DNA of 41,411 nt from Lactobacillus sp. MRS-253-APC-2B (lineage in GTDB: Bacteria; Bacillota; Bacilli; Lactobacillales; Lactobacillaceae): NCBI RefSeq assembly GCF_012843675.1, contig NZ_JABAFO010000015.1, positions 1-41,411 on the forward strand, given 5' to 3'. Of this stretch, positions 38,321 through 41,411 are shown one piece after another (within the stretch, counting starts at the first letter, position 1; each line of letters begins with the position of its first letter). Under the pieces are notes generated by a model. That model ran no database searches. It worked only from the letters and a program-made list of their open reading frames with translations, and had not been told where the DNA came from. The position numbers and the translations under genes are program-made.

Positions 38321-38513
38321 CTTATTTTTAAGGTGGCCCAATCCAGTTTTGGATTCGGCTGCTTTCGGCAAAAGTGTCGAAAGTGCAATATCTGCTACTT
38401 GTTGGTACAAGCGTACAAACTTGTAAATTCTCCACTTGTGGCGAAAGTTTATTCATGTATCGTCCTATTTTTTTGCGTGTCGTTGTCCTAAAAGCAAAAT
38501 AGGGGGGCTAATC

Positions 38514-39662
38514 ATGAATAAGATTCCAATTTACGAATATGAAACTAAGCACGGCACTAAATACGGCTTTCGCTTTTATGGCGGTCAAGATACCAACAAG
38601 GACTATTCAAAGACAATTCAAAAGCGGGGTTTTAAAGATTTCGATTCTGCTTTGTCTGCTTATCTGGATACAAAAAAAGCGTTTGAAAACGGGCAATTAA
38701 AGCCGCGTCCCAAACGCTACACGTTTAAAGATGTTTACGATTTATGGTTTCAGCAGCATAACCAAGATATTAAACCGTCAACTGCCTACAATATCAAAAT
38801 ATTATTCGATAATTACATTTTACCAGAATTAGGCAATCGTTACATGGATAAGATTACGCCGGCTATTTGTCAGAAAGTAATTAATCAATGGTCAAAAGAC
38901 TATCCTAAATTTATTAAGATGCTTGTTTCGCGGTCTGGTCAAGTGTTCGATTATGCTTATCGCCTTGAACTCGTTAGCAGCAATCCAATTAAACGTGTCA
39001 TAATGCCGCGTTCTAAGTCTTCAGATGCTAAAGATAAATACTATACCAAGCAAGAATTAGGCCAATTCCTAGACTGCTGTAAGAAAGAATGCGACTTAAA
39101 ATATTATGCTGCTTTTCGCTTGCTTGCTTATTCTGGTATGCGTAAGGGTGAACTTTTAGCGTTGACCTGGAATGATATTGATTTCAGCAACAACACCATT
39201 AGCATTAATAAAACAGTTTCAAGAAACGAAAACGGCCATACCATTGTTCAGACAACAAAAACAAAAAAATCAATGCGTGTCATTTCAATGGATAGTCAGA
39301 CAATGGCAATTATAAGACAATGGCAATTAAAACAACGTAAGGCGCTGCTTGCACTAGGCTATAACGCAATAAACGGCAATCAAATAGTTTTTCAAGGTAG
39401 AAACAACAAATATTTATCTAAGGTAACGTTAAACAGAATTTTCAGAAAGATACAAACCAGAAACAAACTAAAGATTATCCCGATTCATGGCTTGCGTCAT
39501 ACTCATTGTTCTTTGCTATTGGCCGCCGGTGTACCAGTTAATGATGTAAAAGACCGGTTAGGCCATGCCAATATTCAGACAACGTTAGATATTTATGCTC
39601 ATGTTACCAAGCAGCAGCGAAAAAATACCGCTGATAAATTTATCCGGTTCATGCAAGCATAA
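38514..39662 (+). CDS. int: Tyrosine recombinase (phage-type integrase)
   Basis: The ATG at 38514 follows AGGGGGG by 7 bases (382 residues); a longer frame would read into the hairpin region. The order is an arm-binding N-terminus (MNKIPIYEYETKHGTKYGFRFYGG), a SAM-like core-binding domain (YTFKDVYDLWFQQHNQDIKPSTAYNI) and the catalytic domain. Catalytic residues are Arg in YSGMRKGELLALTW, His/Arg in IPIHGLRHTHCSLLLAAG and the tyrosine in HANIQTTLDIYAHVT. It catalyses site-specific insertion and excision of the element. It lies next to the right attachment repeat, as usual. All catalytic residues appear intact, so it is probably functional. Confidence 0.94.
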   Translation: MNKIPIYEYETKHGTKYGFRFYGGQDTNKDYSKTIQKRGFKDFDSALSAYLDTKKAFENGQLKPRPKRYTFKDVYDLWFQQHNQDIKPSTAYNIKILFDNYILPELGNRYMDKITPAICQKVINQWSKDYPKFIKMLVSRSGQVFDYAYRLELVSSNPIKRVIMPRSKSSDAKDKYYTKQELGQFLDCCKKECDLKYYAAFRLLAYSGMRKGELLALTWNDIDFSNNTISINKTVSRNENGHTIVQTTKTKKSMRVISMDSQTMAIIRQWQLKQRKALLALGYNAINGNQIVFQGRNNKYLSKVTLNRIFRKIQTRNKLKIIPIHGLRHTHCSLLLAAGVPVNDVKDRLGHANIQTTLDIYAHVTKQQRKNTADKFIRFMQA

Positions 39663-39674
39663 TCTGTTAACAGT

Positions 39675-39686
39675 TTCTGTTGACGT
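39675..39686. repeat. Right candidate attachment repeat
   Basis: TTCTGTTGACGT, 12 bases after the integrase stop and identical to 31055-31066. A related ATCTGTTAACA lies just before it (39662-39672). Together these look like integrase-binding sites flanking the crossover. Confidence 0.5.
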
Positions 39687-39796
39687 ATTATGATAATCTC
39701 GTAGATATGCTTTATAATAAGCTTTATAGATGCCATTAACTTTTAAAAACGAAAAACTGCAATACTAGCAATCAATCGATAGGTAAGGAAAACTAA

Positions 39797-40711
39797 ATGA
39801 AGAAAAAAACGCGGCGGATCCTGCATTGGCTAACGGCCTTTGTAATTTTGTTTGCGCTAAGCAGCTTAATCAAGCCTGGTACGCAAACGAGCTCGACTAA
39901 CTCCACCATCAGCTCTACCAGCAGCTCAACGACGCTAGCTAGCCAAGCAAAAGAAAAACTGAGCAGTCTAATCGGTAAGAGCAGCACGAGTTCCAGCAAC
40001 TATCAGCGTCAGGGCTCCAGTACGCTGATCACGCCCAGTCAAACCAAGGCAGCCTCCGTTTTGTCGGCGGGCGTTAAAGAACAGCTTGGTGGCAGTCTGA
40101 CTTGGAATGGCCATGGTGCCTACATTGTCAACAATAATCAGACCAGTCTGAATGCTGGTGTCAGCAGTGCACCCTATGCCGTCAACTATACTGACAGTCG
40201 TGGGCGAGCCTGGCGTGGGGATGCATGGCTGAACAGAACTACGCGCCAGTATCGTAGTCGTGATCAAACAGGCAATGGCGCGACCAGTTGGAAACCAGCG
40301 GGCTTTTTGCAGGCTACCAATCTGACCAACGGACCATCACATGCCTATGATCGCGGTCATCTGCTGGGTTATGCGCTGGTTGGGGGGATTTCAGGCTTTG
40401 ATGCCTCCGAGTCCAATGCTAAAAACATCGCTACGCAGACAGCTTGGGCCAATGAAGCAGCCAGTGAGACATCGACCGGTCAAAATTACTATGAGGGACT
40501 GGTTAGAAAGGCCCTGGATCAAAATAAAAAGGTCCGCTATCGGGTAACCGATATTTATGACGGTGCCAATTTGGTTCCATCTGGTGCCCACATTGAAGCC
40601 AAATCCAGTGATGGCAGTCTGGAGTTCAATGTGTTCGTTCCCAACGTCCAAAACAATATCGTAGTCAACTATGCAACGGGTGCGGTTACGGCCAATAGCA
40701 CTAGCAATTGA
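39797..40711 (+). CDS. DNA/RNA non-specific endonuclease (EndA/NucA type), membrane-anchored or secreted
   Basis: This 304-residue protein has AAGGAAAA before its ATG. It starts with a basic region and one hydrophobic segment ([25 protein letters not shown]), an export signal or anchor. A Ser/Thr-rich linker follows (about residues 30-80). The nuclease domain includes [15 protein letters not shown] and the catalytic [37 protein letters not shown], where the histidine of DRGH and the later asparagine are the active-site residues of the beta-beta-alpha-metal family. It degrades DNA and RNA outside the cell, for nutrition or DNA uptake. It lies directly to the right of the integrated element. 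Confidence 0.92.
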   Translation: MKKKTRRILHWLTAFVILFALSSLIKPGTQTSSTNSTISSTSSSTTLASQAKEKLSSLIGKSSTSSSNYQRQGSSTLITPSQTKAASVLSAGVKEQLGGSLTWNGHGAYIVNNNQTSLNAGVSSAPYAVNYTDSRGRAWRGDAWLNRTTRQYRSRDQTGNGATSWKPAGFLQATNLTNGPSHAYDRGHLLGYALVGGISGFDASESNAKNIATQTAWANEAASETSTGQNYYEGLVRKALDQNKKVRYRVTDIYDGANLVPSGAHIEAKSSDGSLEFNVFVPNVQNNIVVNYATGAVTANSTSN

Positions 40712-40722
40712 TCACAGAACAG

Positions 40723-40863
40723 AAAAAGAGGTTGGGAAAAAACTAATTTTTCTGACAAAATAAAACAATTTTAATAATAGAAATGGCTGAAGATCAACGT
40801 TTTAAGTCACGCAATCTTCAGCCATTTTTCTGTTTTGAGACTTTATTTCCAGCCTCTTTTTAT
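40723..40863. repeat. Dispersed palindromic repeat, copy 2 (complete)
   Basis: A near-palindrome of about 140 bases. Terminal arms AAAAAGAGGTTGGGAAAAA (40723-40741) and TTATTTCCAGCCTCTTTTT (about 40843-40861) match at 16 of 19 positions as inverted repeats. The inner hairpin AATGGCTGAAGAT/ATCTTCAGCCATT is perfect. From 40757 on it matches the copy at 20144-20244. It separates the convergent nuclease and XRE genes and should terminate both. Confidence 0.8.
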
Positions 40864-41201
40864 TGTGTATCTTTAATCGCGTCAATCAACTGTAAAATCG
40901 CGTAGGCTGCCTTGTCAGCCTGCTGTGGATCCATCGATTTTAACTGGTAGATCAACTGATTAACAGAAAGAGAGGTTTCGCGGTCACGCTGACTGTCCTC
41001 GACCAATTGTGCAGTTGAGATTTGCATGGCGTGGGCAATCTTGTTAAGCGTTTTGATGCTGACGTTTTGATCACTCGTTCTCTCTAATCGTGAGATGAAA
41101 TTGACAGACAAACCGCTTTCTTCAGCAAGTTTTTCTTGAGTTATACCGAGGCTTCTACGGAAGGCTCTAATATTCTCGCCTATATTTAAAATTTCCGGCA
41201 C
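40860..41201 (-). CDS. XRE-family transcriptional regulator
   Basis: At 113 residues, it has a Cro/CI-type helix-turn-helix at residues 7-62 (IGENIRAFRRSLGITQEKLAEESGLSVNFISRLERTSDQNVSIKTLNKIAHAMQISTAQLV), followed by a helical dimerisation tail. The start is a GTG at 41201 that sits almost against AGAGGGGG, poorer spacing than usual, but no better in-frame start is visible. The stop lies inside the right arm of the dispersed repeat. It looks like a stand-alone small regulator; targets are unknown. A promoter is found at 41292-41320. Confidence 0.85.
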   Translation of the reverse strand: MPEILNIGENIRAFRRSLGITQEKLAEESGLSVNFISRLERTSDQNVSIKTLNKIAHAMQISTAQLVEDSQRDRETSLSVNQLIYQLKSMDPQQADKAAYAILQLIDAIKDTQ

Positions 41202-41291
41202 CCCCTCTTTTTAAATCTAACTAAAAAATTTGAAATTTTTAACGTTACGAATAAACGGTTTCACGAAACAATTTTTACAATTAATGCACAT

Positions 41292-41320
41292 ATTATAGAA
41301 TTCACAGAATTTTTGAGTAA
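41292..41320 (-). promoter_or_regulatory. Promoter of the XRE gene
   Basis: Minus strand TTACTC (41315-41320), a 17-base spacer and TATAAT (41292-41297). The remaining bases to the window end show no clear gene. Confidence 0.6.
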
Positions 41321-41411
41321 TTTTTTTTTGCATAAGGCAGATTGTAAAATTTAAGTTGAACATTTAAGTGGACAGAAAAACCCATCAAGGTCTTTAATGG
41401 TGTTACCGTAC

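Larger units (their letters stand above)
37768..38513. other. Hairpin-rich non-coding region between repressor and integrase
   Basis: 746 bases without a credible gene but with about 15 inverted repeats of 14-40 bases. The strongest are 37841-37865, 37896-37920 and 38048-38072 (one family); GCTATCA-AA-GATAAT/ATTATC-TGATAGC (37926-37964); and AACAA...TTGTT (38002-38029). Others are GGCTCAA/TTGAGCT (38176-38191), AACC-g-ATCCA/TGGAT-t-GGTT (38199-38222), AAAACA-g-ATACTT/AAGTAT-a-TGTTTT (38247-38275) and GGCC-c-AATCCA/TGGATT-c-GGCT (38335-38360). Most share a 3-4 base loop and one mismatch 5-6 pairs from the loop. They have no T tails, so they are not terminators. Confidence 0.7.
31055..39686. 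mobile_element. Integrated phage-satellite-like element (about 8.6 kb)
   Basis: The element is bounded by the direct repeat TTCTGTTGACGT. It holds integrase and an XRE repressor (plus strand) and a divergent minus-strand operon with excisionase-like HTH proteins, small membrane proteins, a Rha regulator, a replication initiator and an ArpU-type regulator. The region is visibly more AT-rich than its neighbours. The order int - repressor // xis-like - regulators - rep matches phage-inducible chromosomal islands of Gram-positive bacteria. No primase, terminase, capsid or packaging gene is present, so it may be a minimal satellite, a reduced prophage or a replicon that integrates. It sits between pepD and a nuclease gene. 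Confidence 0.75.

Noticed and set aside
38110-38331. 73-codon plus-strand ORF upstream of int
   Set aside because: It runs through several hairpins and part of the 32-bp repeats and has no ribosome site.
41321-41411. Possible insertion-sequence edge at the window end
   Set aside because: The AAGTGGACAG-containing sequence hints at an IS end, but neither an inverted-repeat partner nor a transposase frame can be seen in the remaining bases.

Overview
The window reads as the chromosome of a heterofermentative lactobacillus, most like the Limosilactobacillus group (fermentum, mucosae, oris and relatives). This rests on the mid-range GC, the LPQTG sortase signal on a mucus-binding surface protein, the short PUA-less ProB, the C69 dipeptidase and two CrcB halves. 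The species call is an inference from gene style.

Region 1 (1-8.8 kb): the C-terminal end of an LPXTG mucus-binding adhesin, a decayed IS3-family transposase tail, then on the minus strand a complete phosphate uptake operon pstS-pstC-pstA-pstB-pstB-phoU, a universal-stress-like protein and a CNNM/CorC-type membrane protein. Region 2 (8.8-12.9 kb): a tight five-gene plus-strand operon with one promoter and one terminator. It encodes a signal-less FIVAR-repeat protein, a CopY/BlaI-type repressor, an AbiH-family protein, a small Rib-like beta protein and a DEDDh exonuclease-like protein. It looks like a defence or stress cassette and has no recognised name. Region 3 (12.9-25.4 kb): UbiB-family kinase, GNAT acetyltransferase, VOC protein, a pair of fluoride channel subunits, a YjeM-like amino-acid permease, a membrane-anchored glycerophosphodiesterase, an MFS exporter, a TVP38-family protein, a DUF2075 helicase-like ATPase and a stand-alone DXS-type transketolase.

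Region 4 (25.4-31.0 kb) is amino-acid metabolism under RNA control. A T-box leader with a proline specifier precedes proB-proA. Next comes a classical translation-coupled attenuator: a 21-residue leader peptide ending in TSTSTTTI, four pairing segments and a terminator, directly upstream of a permease that closely resembles the E. coli threonine/serine transporter YifK (ThrP). A C69 dipeptidase follows. The Thr/Ser attenuator is the most striking finding, because Gram-positive bacteria usually use T-boxes for this job.

Region 5 (31.06-39.69 kb) is an AT-richer integrated element of about 8.6 kb, bounded by 12-bp direct repeats. Integrase and an XRE repressor are on the plus strand. A divergent minus-strand operon carries excisionase-like HTH proteins, two tiny membrane proteins, a Rha-type regulator, small unknown proteins, a replication initiator with adjacent 60-bp repeats, and an ArpU-type late regulator. 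No capsid, terminase or packaging gene is seen, so it resembles a phage satellite (PICI-like) or a remnant. Its two long non-coding stretches share a family of 25-nt imperfect palindromes with compensatory base changes, plus other hairpins, for which I know no description.

Region 6 (39.7-41.4 kb): a secreted or anchored DNA/RNA non-specific nuclease, a dispersed palindromic repeat also found at 20.1 kb, and an XRE regulator with its promoter.
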